DNA from: Porphyridium purpureum
Taxonomy: Eukaryota; Rhodophyta; Bangiophyceae; Porphyridiales; Porphyridiaceae
NCBI GenBank assembly: GCA_008690995.1
Contig: VRMN01000008.1
Span: 744,001 to 808,000, forward strand
Length of the DNA: 64,000 bases
Direction of reading: 5' to 3'
Shown: in pieces, positions 27,447 to 35,781 of the stretch
Layout of the letters: each line of letters starts with the position of its first letter
How positions within the stretch are numbered: the first letter of the stretch is position 1
Translations under genes and position numbers: made by a program
Notes under the pieces: generated by a model
What the model was told of the DNA's origin: nothing
The model's input: the letters and a program-made list of their open reading frames with translations, nothing else
The model's database searches: none

Positions 27447-28289
27447 ATGTGCGGCCGCTTTGCATGCACATTGAGCCGCGCTGACATCGAGTGCGCGGGA
27501 AATGCAAAAGTCTGGCGCGCAGACGACGGGCGTGAGATTGACGAGACAGACGCGGCCGAGCATGACTGCTACCAGCCGCGCACGCGCGTGAGTCCGACAA
27601 ACTTGGTGCCTGTGATTATTCGAGGGAGCATTGAGGGCAGCGGCCGCGCCCGCTCGAGCAATGTGGTGCAGTACTGCCGGTGGGGACTCATACCGTCCTT
27701 TGCGCAGGACGTCAGGTCGGCTGCAGGGAATGGAGCACTTTTGATCAACGCTCGCTCGGAATCCGTGGAGGAGAAGCCCTCCTTCCGCGGCGCGGTGAGG
27801 AGAAGACAGTTTTGCGTGGTTCCTTGCAGTGCGTTTTTCGAGTGGAAGGGGGAGCCCGGCGTGCTGGGTAAGAGGAAGGCCGAGCTCAAGACGCCGTACC
27901 GTATTCGTTCGGAAGGTGCTGCGGTAATGCGTCTTGCTGGAATCTACGACGTTTGGACGGACCCTGCGACAAAAAAACGGTTATGGTCGGTCGCGATTCT
28001 GACCCGTGCAGCGACGAAGCAGATGGCGTGGTTGCATGATCGCATGCCGTGTATTCTGGACGAGCAGCAGGCAACGGAGTGGCTGATGGGCACACTCAGC
28101 GTGCATGCTTTGGCCAGCACGTCGCAGGGGAAGCTTGTGTTTGAAAAGATGCTCAAGGACCTGAGCGCGGTTGATCTCTCAAAGGATGAGCACGCACAGC
28201 AGAGAAACTTCATGATGAACTTTTTGTCTCCGAGCAAGAAGCAGAGGAAGATCGAACCCAAAGTGGAGCATGAGAAATGCGAGGGATAA
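27447..28289 (+). CDS. HMCES: SRAP-domain abasic-site sensor (HMCES/YedK family)
   Basis: The start is fixed by biochemistry of the family: the catalytic cysteine must be residue 2 after Met removal, and the ATG here gives MCGRFACTLS. Longer frames with TTG starts were rejected. The 280-residue SRAP domain carries C2, N101 (LLINARSES), E132 (CSAFFEWKG) and H197 (LHDRMPCIL), corresponding to the human HMCES active-site set C2/N96/E127/H210. HMCES forms a thiazolidine DNA-protein crosslink with abasic sites in single-stranded DNA at replication forks and shields them from cleavage. The C-terminus is basic (SKKQRKIEPK) and may hold the localisation signal. It is in tandem with RBM22 on the plus strand. 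Confidence is high because all catalytic residues are present. Confidence 0.95.
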   Translation: MCGRFACTLSRADIECAGNAKVWRADDGREIDETDAAEHDCYQPRTRVSPTNLVPVIIRGSIEGSGRARSSNVVQYCRWGLIPSFAQDVRSAAGNGALLINARSESVEEKPSFRGAVRRRQFCVVPCSAFFEWKGEPGVLGKRKAELKTPYRIRSEGAAVMRLAGIYDVWTDPATKKRLWSVAILTRAATKQMAWLHDRMPCILDEQQATEWLMGTLSVHALASTSQGKLVFEKMLKDLSAVDLSKDEHAQQRNFMMNFLSPSKKQRKIEPKVEHEKCEG

Positions 28290-30250
28290 AATTGATTGGA
28301 AGTTGGGGGTTCGCAGCACAATAGAAGCGGTAGCACGCATAGCAAGCATTGTGCCGCGAAATTTGCATGTCATCGTGATGTCGAAAAGAAGTACGGCCGC
28401 GCGCGCGATGCGCGTGTTTATAGGAAGACTGCGGGAAACATGTTTGTGGTTTAAAAAAAATTGTTTAGATGAAGTCGTTGAGCATGATTGACTTTGAACA
28501 TAGCTCCGAACGTCCTGACAAATCTGCGCAGTTCTCATTGAATGCCGTCAGACACCCACTTGTCATCTCCGCAGGCGACGGTAAGGACAGCAGCTGAGCC
28601 TGCACAGGACATACCCAGAAAGGGAAAGAAAAGCACGGCTGGTCAGTATCGCGTCTTTCGCGGGGAATGAAGGCCCAGACATGAAAAGGCCGTTCGTAGA
28701 AGCTCATATTCTCATCATAGATAGATAGGATCATCTCAACACGTCAGCTGAACAAGAGCTCCGCTGATTAATGCTGGTGATGCATGTTTGTAACCTTGAG
28801 TCAAATCATCGAGAGGAGCCGAACACTTTCAGTAGGGAGCACAGCAGGACAGATGGACCATGGACCTACACAGTATCCACCTCTTTGTTTGAACAACCTT
28901 GACGCACCTTTTTCTATTTACAAAACACCATGCGTCAGCTACTGGACGCGCGTGTGGAAGATCACAGCCTGGAGAAGCCGCTACAGAGAAACCAAAAAAA
29001 AAAAAAAAACATTGCACAAGTCAGCCCCCGTGTCAAACCGTGTTTCGAAAACGCACTCGCCGCACGGCATGATCCGCAGGACCTGCCGATGCTCACCGAG
29101 CGCGCGCCGGCGCCGCGCGGGGCCTCTTGCTCAGTCGAAAGATGGTGTTTGTCATAATCAACACTGATACTTCAGAGTGGTGCATGAACATATTTCGTCA
29201 TCGCAAGATCGCGCCGTTCCCGCGCCGCGCCGCCGCACATGCAGCGCACATCAACCTACCCATTCACACGCGCGATTTCTCGCAAGCCCCCGGCGAACGC
29301 CGCCGCCGATCGCGGGGGTGCGCGCACGCTCACGTACGCAGCGACAACCGCTCCTCCATGCCCACGTGCCTTCCCCTTTCACCGAACCATACCAATCCGC
29401 GACCGCATCCGCCGCGCGCGCCCCCCCTTCCACGTGCACGTGCACCTTGCCCTTGTGGAATCGAAAAAAGCAAGGCGCGGACGCCACGCTCACCGCAACC
29501 CAAAGCGCACGTTCCGAGAAACGCGAGAAAATTAAAGAACCAGGCGCCGCAACAACTGAGCCGTGCGCCTTTTTGCTCGAGAATCGCGCGTGCACCAACA
29601 CCCGACGCCACATGGAAACGAGCGCAAGCGTGTGCGCGCGCGCGCTGCGGTGCTACTGGGACGCGCGCGTTTTGTGATCGTCGTGCAAGTGTTGCCCGTT
29701 GCGCCGCCGCCGGTTGGTTTGTTGCTGTGTGTGTGTGTGTGCTTGCGTGTCCTGTTTGTTCATGGAACGCGATATTTGGACTGGCGTAGGGTGTGTGTTC
29801 AGCGTTGTGTAAGCTGTTGCGAATAACGCGTGATGAGCGGCATGATCGGCGGACTGGAAGTGGCTATTTTTGACGGCGCGAAAAATAATCAATAAATGAA
29901 CAGCACGAAATTTGAAATGGGAAATGAAGCGCGGAAATGCATGCACGTGCTGCTGGTAGTGGAAGTGGATTTCGTTGCGGTGTTGCGGTGTGGCGAGGCA
30001 GAGAAAGGCGGCGGATGTGTGTTGCAGCGAGGCGCGGGTGGGGAGGAGGGGGGCATGAGGGGTGAAGAAGACGACGCGGGATATTTGAAGAGGATGCGGT
30101 GTGAAGCTGGAAGGAAAAGGGGGGGAAGCGCGCAGGGGGTAGAAGAGGAAGAAGGCGAGGGGCGGGGCGTGGGGTGCCGTGCTGGGGGGGTTGAGAGGGG
30201 TGAAGAGTGGCGGCACACGTGGGTGTAGGTGGCTGTGAGGGAAAGGCAGG
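28290..30250. other. 1.96-kb gap, no convincing gene
   Basis: This is the longest empty stretch. It contains a 16-A run near 28,994, a (TG)8 microsatellite at about 29,725-29,741, C/A-rich sequence between 29,210 and 29,650, and a G/A-rich leader (about 30,000-30,250) before the Mpv17-family gene. Short open frames exist on both strands, but none shows a domain or a convincing coding pattern. A non-coding RNA gene cannot be excluded. Confidence 0.45.
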
Positions 30251-30838
30251 ATGGCGACGATGGCGATGAGCGCGGGCAGGAATATGTTCCAGGCGTACAG
30301 CGCGGCGCTGCAGAGCCGGCCCGTGGTGACAAAGATGGTTACGAGCACCGTGTTGTCTGGGATCAGTGAATGCGCCGCGCAGCTCATCATCGAGCGCGCC
30401 GCAAGGAAGAATGTCAGCCCGCAGGTGCTGCAGCAGCAGCAGGCGCCCTGGTACCAGCGCCTGAACTATGGGCGCATCGCCGCGTTTGCCGCGTTCGGCG
30501 GGCTGTTTTTCGCGCCCGTCACGCACTATTGGTACCAAATTTTGCAGAACAGGCTGGGCAGTGTGGGCACCCGCGTGCTCGCCGACCAAGCGCTGTTTGC
30601 GCCGCTGGCCATCAGCGCAACGTTTGCGTACATGCTGACGTACGACGGAAAGGCGCGCGGCGGGGCCGTGCAGCGCAAAATTCGGAATGACTTGGCGCCA
30701 ACCTTGAAGATGAACTGGACTGTGTGGGTGCCAACTCAAGCGGTCAACTTTCTGTTCGTGCCGCTACCGTTCAGAGTGCTCGTGGTCAACTCGGTAGGCC
30801 TGGTCTGGAACGTCTTTCTAGCCATGGCTGCGCGCTGA
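30251..30838 (+). CDS. Mpv17/PMP22-family organelle membrane protein
   Basis: This 195-residue protein begins MATMAMSAGRNMFQAYSAAL. It carries the family layout LQSRPVVTKMVTSTVLSGIS near the N-terminus, a middle FFAPVTHYWYQIL segment, and the diagnostic C-terminal block MNWTVWVPTQAVNFLFVPLP followed by FRVLVVNSVGLVWNVFLA. Mpv17/PXMP2/Sym1 proteins are four-helix channel-like proteins of the mitochondrial inner membrane or peroxisome. They affect metabolite or nucleotide balance. Length is typical (175-220). The start is preceded by a purine-rich leader. Which organelle it uses cannot be told; the N-terminus lacks a strong presequence. Confidence 0.92.
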   Translation: MATMAMSAGRNMFQAYSAALQSRPVVTKMVTSTVLSGISECAAQLIIERAARKNVSPQVLQQQQAPWYQRLNYGRIAAFAAFGGLFFAPVTHYWYQILQNRLGSVGTRVLADQALFAPLAISATFAYMLTYDGKARGGAVQRKIRNDLAPTLKMNWTVWVPTQAVNFLFVPLPFRVLVVNSVGLVWNVFLAMAAR

Positions 30839-31036
30839 GGTTTCTGCGTGCGCGAGATCCTGAGAATGAAAACAAGAAGAAAAAAGAAACTGAAAGATGG
30901 CGACGGTCAGAGGGCGCCTCACTGTGTAAAGACCAAGGCGCTGGGTTAAGATCTGCCGTAAATTATCATATGAAGCAAAGGAGGAAATGAAAGAAAACGA
31001 GCATGTTTTGCGCATATTCACATTTACATTCTGATA

Positions 31037-32980
31037 TCAAATGCCCGAGTAGGTCTTCACCGGTGCCATTCGCCTCGCCATCCTCACCAGGCCTGGCGTG
31101 AGCAGCATGCTCAACGCCGTGGCACCGTTAAGCACGCGCAAATCAGCGCCTGAGAACAGCTGCAGCGCCTGTGCCTTTGACGCGATCACAAACGTGAATT
31201 CGCCTGCCTGGCTGAGCGCGAGGGCAGCAGCCCATGCCGTGCGCGACGAGAGCTGACCAAACAGCTGGATCACAATACCCATGGCGAGCGTCTTTGAACA
31301 GATAATGAAAACAAGCATGAGAATGACGCGTACAAAGTTGAGGTAAAAATAGCGCCAATGAATCATGAGCCCAATGCACACGAAGAAGATGCTCGCAAAC
31401 ATGTCCTTGATGTTGCGAATCGCATGATCGACGCGCTCGCGATGCTTGCTTTCTGAAATCGTCACGCCCGCGGCGAAGGCGCCCAACTCAATCGCGAGGC
31501 CCAGGCGCTCGCTGATGTAAGCGAACAGCAAACAAAACACGATCACGCCGAGCGTGAAGATGACGTTGGACCTCGCGCGATCCAGCGCCTCCAAGTAGAG
31601 TGGAAGCAAGAACTCGGCCACCAAAAGGCTCAACACAACAAACACACTCAGTCGAAGAAACGAGCCTAGCACCTGGTCGGTAAAGGTCGACAGCGAGCCA
31701 CGAAGCGCAGGCAGAATTGCGATGATCATACCGATCGCCACGTCCTGGAAAATGAGCAACGCAAACATGACTCGACGTGATTTGGCGGCATCAAAGCCAT
31801 CAACGGCCTCCTCTGTCGCAAAATCAGACCCCATCACGCCATTACAGCCACCACCACCGCCGCCGCCGCCGCCACCACCCGCGCCTCCCGAAGACGCGCG
31901 CGGCTGCTGCCTCGCGGTTTCTGTGCGCTGGTCGTCTGACGGCGACGTGCACTGCAGCACCACAGCCGTAGACGAGAGCCACACGGCGAGTCCGACGACA
32001 ATCGCTTCTTGAAAGTTGTCTGCAAGGGCGAGCAGCGGCACAACCACAATACTGAGCGCCACCGTGAGTAGCATGGACATGAAGCCGCCATACAGAGCGA
32101 CGCGCTTGACGGCGAGAATCTCAGCCATGGAAAACTCAATGCCCAGCGAAAAAAGGATGAGCGCAATGCCTACTGAAGCCAGTGTCTCCATCTCGACCAG
32201 CTCGGTAATCGCGTTGAGTCCACCTGGACCAATCATCATACCGCCCACGAGAAAGCCAATCAGGCTCGGCTGCTTCGCGTACGACACGAGCGCGCCGCCG
32301 ACCACCGCAGCCGCCAGCGTGTACATGAGGTCGCGAATAAACACAATGTCCTCCTGCAGCGACATGCGCGGGTCTTTGGAGGGGTCGCGAGTGTGCTTGA
32401 GGTTGGAGAGCTGCTTGAACAGCAGCTCAAACTCCGAGTCGCCCACGGATATGGTCTCGCCATCAAGCGACACGTCGTGCATGCCCTTTTCGCGCCCTCC
32501 TGTGCCGCCGCCTTGCTGAGCGCTGGAACCAGAGCTAGATCCTGACCCAGAAGCAGAGGAGCCCGCTCCGTGTCCTGTCGACGCGGCGCCGGCCTTGCTG
32601 CCCTGCGCGGAACGCGTCGTCGAAGACTGGATCTTGAGTTGTCGCAGGAGCGCAGCCACCTCTCTTTCGTTCAGCAAGTTATCGCCATCCAAATCAAAGC
32701 GCTCAAAAAGGCGCGTCGTGCCATTCCCGCTCGCCCCGGCATTGCTGCCAGACTCAGCACTACTTCTGCGTGGCGCTGATGCAGGAGGAGTGGCCGAAGC
32801 ATTGGCTGGCGCCCCCGCCGTAGGTGCAGCACCGCAGAGCGCAATGACGACAACTCCTATGAGCGACGCAAAGACGCTCGCCATGAAGGGCATTCGTGCG
32901 CGCGTACCATGTCTACTCGCGCCCAGCCTCGCCGTCACGTGCTGAGGCCATAGTTGCGTGCTCACAATCCCGATGGCCAT
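31037..32980 (-). CDS. CPA2-family K+/H+ antiporter with N-terminal EF-hand (KEA/TMCO3-like)
   Basis: The first ATG gives MAIGIVSTQL (647 residues); a later ATG at 32,893 (MPFMASVFASLIGVVVIAL) would start directly at a signal-like hydrophobic segment. Next is a canonical EF-hand (FERFDLDGDNLLNEREVAAL). A Gly/Ser-rich linker precedes a CPA2 antiporter core of about 12 helices: LIGFLVGGMMIGPGGLNAI, GIALILFSLGIEFSMAEIL, LAVWLSSTAVVLQCTS and LALSQAGEFTFVIASKAQ. A poly-Gly loop interrupts the core after helix 6. No RCK/TrkA-N domain follows, unlike bacterial KefB/C and plant KEA1-3. Proton-coupled K+ exchange across an internal membrane is the family role. The EF-hand suggests Ca2+ control on the side reached by the translocated N-terminus. 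Transport direction and membrane are inferred. Confidence 0.9.
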   Translation of the reverse strand: MAIGIVSTQLWPQHVTARLGASRHGTRARMPFMASVFASLIGVVVIALCGAAPTAGAPANASATPPASAPRRSSAESGSNAGASGNGTTRLFERFDLDGDNLLNEREVAALLRQLKIQSSTTRSAQGSKAGAASTGHGAGSSASGSGSSSGSSAQQGGGTGGREKGMHDVSLDGETISVGDSEFELLFKQLSNLKHTRDPSKDPRMSLQEDIVFIRDLMYTLAAAVVGGALVSYAKQPSLIGFLVGGMMIGPGGLNAITELVEMETLASVGIALILFSLGIEFSMAEILAVKRVALYGGFMSMLLTVALSIVVVPLLALADNFQEAIVVGLAVWLSSTAVVLQCTSPSDDQRTETARQQPRASSGGAGGGGGGGGGGGCNGVMGSDFATEEAVDGFDAAKSRRVMFALLIFQDVAIGMIIAILPALRGSLSTFTDQVLGSFLRLSVFVVLSLLVAEFLLPLYLEALDRARSNVIFTLGVIVFCLLFAYISERLGLAIELGAFAAGVTISESKHRERVDHAIRNIKDMFASIFFVCIGLMIHWRYFYLNFVRVILMLVFIICSKTLAMGIVIQLFGQLSSRTAWAAALALSQAGEFTFVIASKAQALQLFSGADLRVLNGATALSMLLTPGLVRMARRMAPVKTYSGI

Positions 32981-33353
32981 GGCGCCGCGCTTAGAGCTGA
33001 AGCCGCCCAAGCGATCGCGAAACTGACACCCGGATGGTAGCGCCTGCCTCCCAATCCCGTTGCTGTGCTGGCTTCCGGGGACGCGGGCGGTGCGCTCTTC
33101 CTTCTAACGAGCGATGCACGTCTCGCACGTCTCTTCTCCCAAGCGGCAAGGTGGATGATCACAAACCGGTTAATCTTTTTCATAACAAAACAGGCTGGTT
33201 TTATGCATACTTATCGGGCAATTCAGCTGGTGGGGAAGGAAAAGAGGTTGCTGCTGTGTGATTCATGCGTGGCACATGGTCGTGACAAGGTGGGAAAGAC
33301 GCTTCGACACGGCGCGCCACCTCTCTGCCTCGCTTGATAGACCCTTTCTCTTT

Positions 33354-33355
<2 letters not shown>

Positions 33356-33391
<36 letters not shown>

Positions 33392-33400
33392 CTCTCTGAC
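33356..33400. repeat. (TA)n/(TC)n microsatellite
   Basis: About 15-16 TA units are followed by several TC units. It abuts the tRNA-like sequence on the minus strand. Confidence 0.9.
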
Positions 33401-33401
33401 T

Positions 33402-33470
33402 CGAACCGGTGTCCTAGAACGAAGGCGTTTTACCCACAGTCCCACGCGGTTTTCCCTTGGCCCCGCAACG
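33402..33470 (-). other. tRNA-like remnant with B-box (not a working tRNA)
   Basis: On the minus strand, GGTTCGAGTCA matches the pol III B-box (GGTTCGANTCC) at all but the last base. TGGGACTGTGGGT upstream resembles an A-box. The arms do not pair well: the acceptor and T-stem 3' halves run into the (TC)/(TA) microsatellite. It may be a decayed tRNA or the head of a tRNA-derived SINE with a simple-repeat tail. Confidence 0.25.
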
Positions 33471-33975
33471 CCAGACTATGCGCAGGCGTCAAGAGCGAGT
33501 GCAACGAGGCCCGCATGCGCATAACCTTTCGCTGTCGGCGAAAGCCATTTTCCGTGCCGCGTCCCGCCCTGGCGCATACTCCCGCTCGCACCGTTTCGTG
33601 AGCTCAGCCTCACTTGAGAGTACAGCGACAGGTCATTTCTGCGCCGCGTGGATTCGATGCGCGCTCATCAGCGGCGCCACGCGTGTTCCGCCACGCGCCT
33701 TTCCTTCGAGCCCGCCACGTTCGACGAGTGTTTGCTGAATTAGAGCTGTCTTCGCCCGTGCACAAACCCGTGCGCCGAGGCAACGCGGGCATGTTTGCGG
33801 GGCGACAACCAGACTTGGTACCCTGGGCAACTCGCGGCGCGCGGCTACGCTACCAGCGGGGCGCATGCGGGGCTGACCTCGCTGAGAAGGGTCTGCGCGT
33901 TGCGTGTGCGTGAATCTCGTGCGGGTGCGGCGGCGGCGGTGGTGGTGGTAGTGAGGAGCTCGCGTGCTCGCCGGA

Positions 33976-35274
33976 ATGGCAGTCGGCGCCGCGGTGGCGC
34001 TGCCCTCGGTGGCGCGCGATGAGATGATGATGGTGCGCGAGGATATGGTGTGGCTGGGTGTGCTCTTGGCTGTGATTGGCAACGTGCTCATTGCTGTTGG
34101 GTTCTTATTGCAGAAGATGGCGCACAACAAACGAGCGGCGGAGCAGGCCCTGCAAAATTCCGCGGCAGGCGAGGTGGATGCAGAGCTTTTGTGCGACGGA
34201 CGTAATAAGCCTTGTGGCGAGGAGACGCTGTCCAGCACTGATCCATCGTCAAATACACTTGCAGAACAGGACCTGGAGCACTCCCTGTCACAAACAGAAC
34301 TGGATCCGGCTGAGCGTCTTCCACGCGAGGAAGAGGATGGACCCGCGTTGGAGCGGCAACCCACGGCCAAGGAGAAGCTGCTTGCGTCTCATGTTGGGTA
34401 CCTCGGCGTGTTGCGCTGGTGGGTCGGTCTCTTGTGCATCTTTGCCGGCGAGTGTTTAAATGCCGTGGCCTATGCGTTTGCCTCGGGCTCCTTGATTCCG
34501 CCGTTGGGAACCATTGCGCTGGTTTTGATTACTATTTTCTCACGCTTTGCGCTGCGCGAGCGCCTGAGCTGCGCGAACTGGTTCGGTGTTGTGCTCCTCG
34601 CGGCCGCAGTGATTCTCGTCTCTGTGTACTCTCCAGACAGTGAGCAAAGTACCGGTCCGATGAGCTCCGACGAGCTGTGGACGCTCATTAAGCAACCGCA
34701 ATTTTACTCTGTGCTCATTGTGGTGGTTGTTGGCATTGTCGTCGGTGCGTACCTGGTGTTTCGACGCCCGGATTGGGCGCATCGCTCGCCGTGGCTGCTC
34801 GTATGTGTGGCGGGTCTGATCGGCGCCATCAAGTCGCGCAGCTTCAAGGCGATCGCGCAAATGGTGCGCGACAGTGTGGCAGATAATATATCGAGTGCAC
34901 TCTTTTGGGTCATGATTGCTGTGATGATCGGGAGCGTCGTCGGGAGCCTGTACTATCTCAATCGGGGAATGGCCATTTTCGATCAAGCGCGCTTTTTGCC
35001 CCTGTACTTTGGCGTCTTTGTCCTGGCGTCGGTGTTGACGAACATGCTGCTTTATGACGAGTTTAACGACCCGTCGTTTAATCTGGGCGGCTTCTTGGGC
35101 GGAATCTCGCTCATTCTAATTGGTTGTGTGTTTCTTAGCATGCCACAGTCGTGGATAACACCAGAAGAAATACTGCATCGCAAAATTTTATCACTCAAGA
35201 GAAGCTCGACGTGTCATAGTGCTGAAGGAGGGAGCGAGTCTGACTTGCAGCGGCGGCGTTCCGTTTCTGTTTAG
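33976..35274 (+). CDS. NIPA-family magnesium transporter-like protein
   Basis: The ATG giving MAVGAAVALP was chosen; the frame extends upstream only from GTG. The 432-residue protein has about nine hydrophobic helices in the NIPA/DUF803 pattern. These include WLGVLLAVIGNVLIAVGFLL, then a roughly 100-residue acidic cytosolic insertion, WWVGLLCIFAGECLNAVAYA followed by FASGSLIPPLGTIALVLITI, and ERLSCANWFGVVLLAAAVI. NIPA proteins belong to the drug/metabolite-transporter superfamily and carry Mg2+ or other divalent cations at the plasma membrane or endosomes. The insertion between helices 1 and 2 is longer than in animal NIPAs. The gene is convergent with the CDPK gene. Family is clear; substrate is inferred. 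Confidence 0.88.
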   Translation: MAVGAAVALPSVARDEMMMVREDMVWLGVLLAVIGNVLIAVGFLLQKMAHNKRAAEQALQNSAAGEVDAELLCDGRNKPCGEETLSSTDPSSNTLAEQDLEHSLSQTELDPAERLPREEEDGPALERQPTAKEKLLASHVGYLGVLRWWVGLLCIFAGECLNAVAYAFASGSLIPPLGTIALVLITIFSRFALRERLSCANWFGVVLLAAAVILVSVYSPDSEQSTGPMSSDELWTLIKQPQFYSVLIVVVVGIVVGAYLVFRRPDWAHRSPWLLVCVAGLIGAIKSRSFKAIAQMVRDSVADNISSALFWVMIAVMIGSVVGSLYYLNRGMAIFDQARFLPLYFGVFVLASVLTNMLLYDEFNDPSFNLGGFLGGISLILIGCVFLSMPQSWITPEEILHRKILSLKRSSTCHSAEGGSESDLQRRRSVSV

Positions 35275-35781
35275 CGCGTGGCAGTCAACGTCTGCTGGAG
35301 AATCGTATTTATTCTCGGGCGCCGTGCACGTGCACGGGCTGGACTTGTGGGCGCGTGTATATGTGTGTGAGTTTGTACCCCAATGGCTGCCCCTTTTCCT
35401 GGCGTACGGTCCGTTATTGCAAAAAATTGACGATTTTTCGCAATCAAAACAAACACGGTCTTTGTATTTTTTGTTTCTCGTGATCAGAGCTGTCCACTCA
35501 CACAAAAGATTACGCGCGCGATCTCTGGAGCGCGCAATGCCGAAAACGTGGCGATTGCCAGGCGTCTCATAAAATACGTGTGGGCTTTCCCCCGCAAAAA
35601 TAAAAAGGAGCCTGCCGAGAGGAATGCGCCACGCGCGTCATCTTGCCTCCCCTTCACTTTCCATCAATCCGCAAACCGCTCCGCCCTGCCTCTCACTCGA
35701 CACCGAAACTTGCCTTGGACCAACGCGCCATCATTTCCAAATGTTCCGCAATGCGTATGGCTCTGCGGTTCGTTCCTTGTC
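35275..35781. other. Convergent 3' region between NIPA and CDPK genes
   Basis: About 500 bp of AT-richer sequence lies between two stop codons. It contains T-rich runs and AATAAA-like words near 35,598. It presumably holds both 3' UTRs; no gene is visible. Confidence 0.4.

Larger units (their letters stand above)
32981..33975. other. Divergent intergenic region, KEA-like/NIPA genes
   Basis: This region holds a (TA)n microsatellite at about 33,356-33,387 followed by (CT)n, a tRNA-like A/B-box sequence on the minus strand (see separate entry), and a GTACAG at 33,620. A (GGT)n run lies just before the NIPA start. No gene was accepted here. Confidence 0.45.

Noticed and set aside
28784-29167. 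127-codon plus-strand ORF in the long gap
   Set aside because: It includes a 16-A run read as poly-Lys, has no domain and no upstream motif; chance open frame is likelier.
29653-30739. Minus-strand open frames of 245 and 291 codons upstream of and across the Mpv17 gene
   Set aside because: They are Pro/His/Ser-rich products of the purine-rich leader read backwards and overlap a recognised gene; no domain seen.
33402-33470. Functional tRNA gene on the minus strand
   Set aside because: B-box is good, but D-arm, anticodon arm and acceptor do not pair, and the 3' side is simple repeat.
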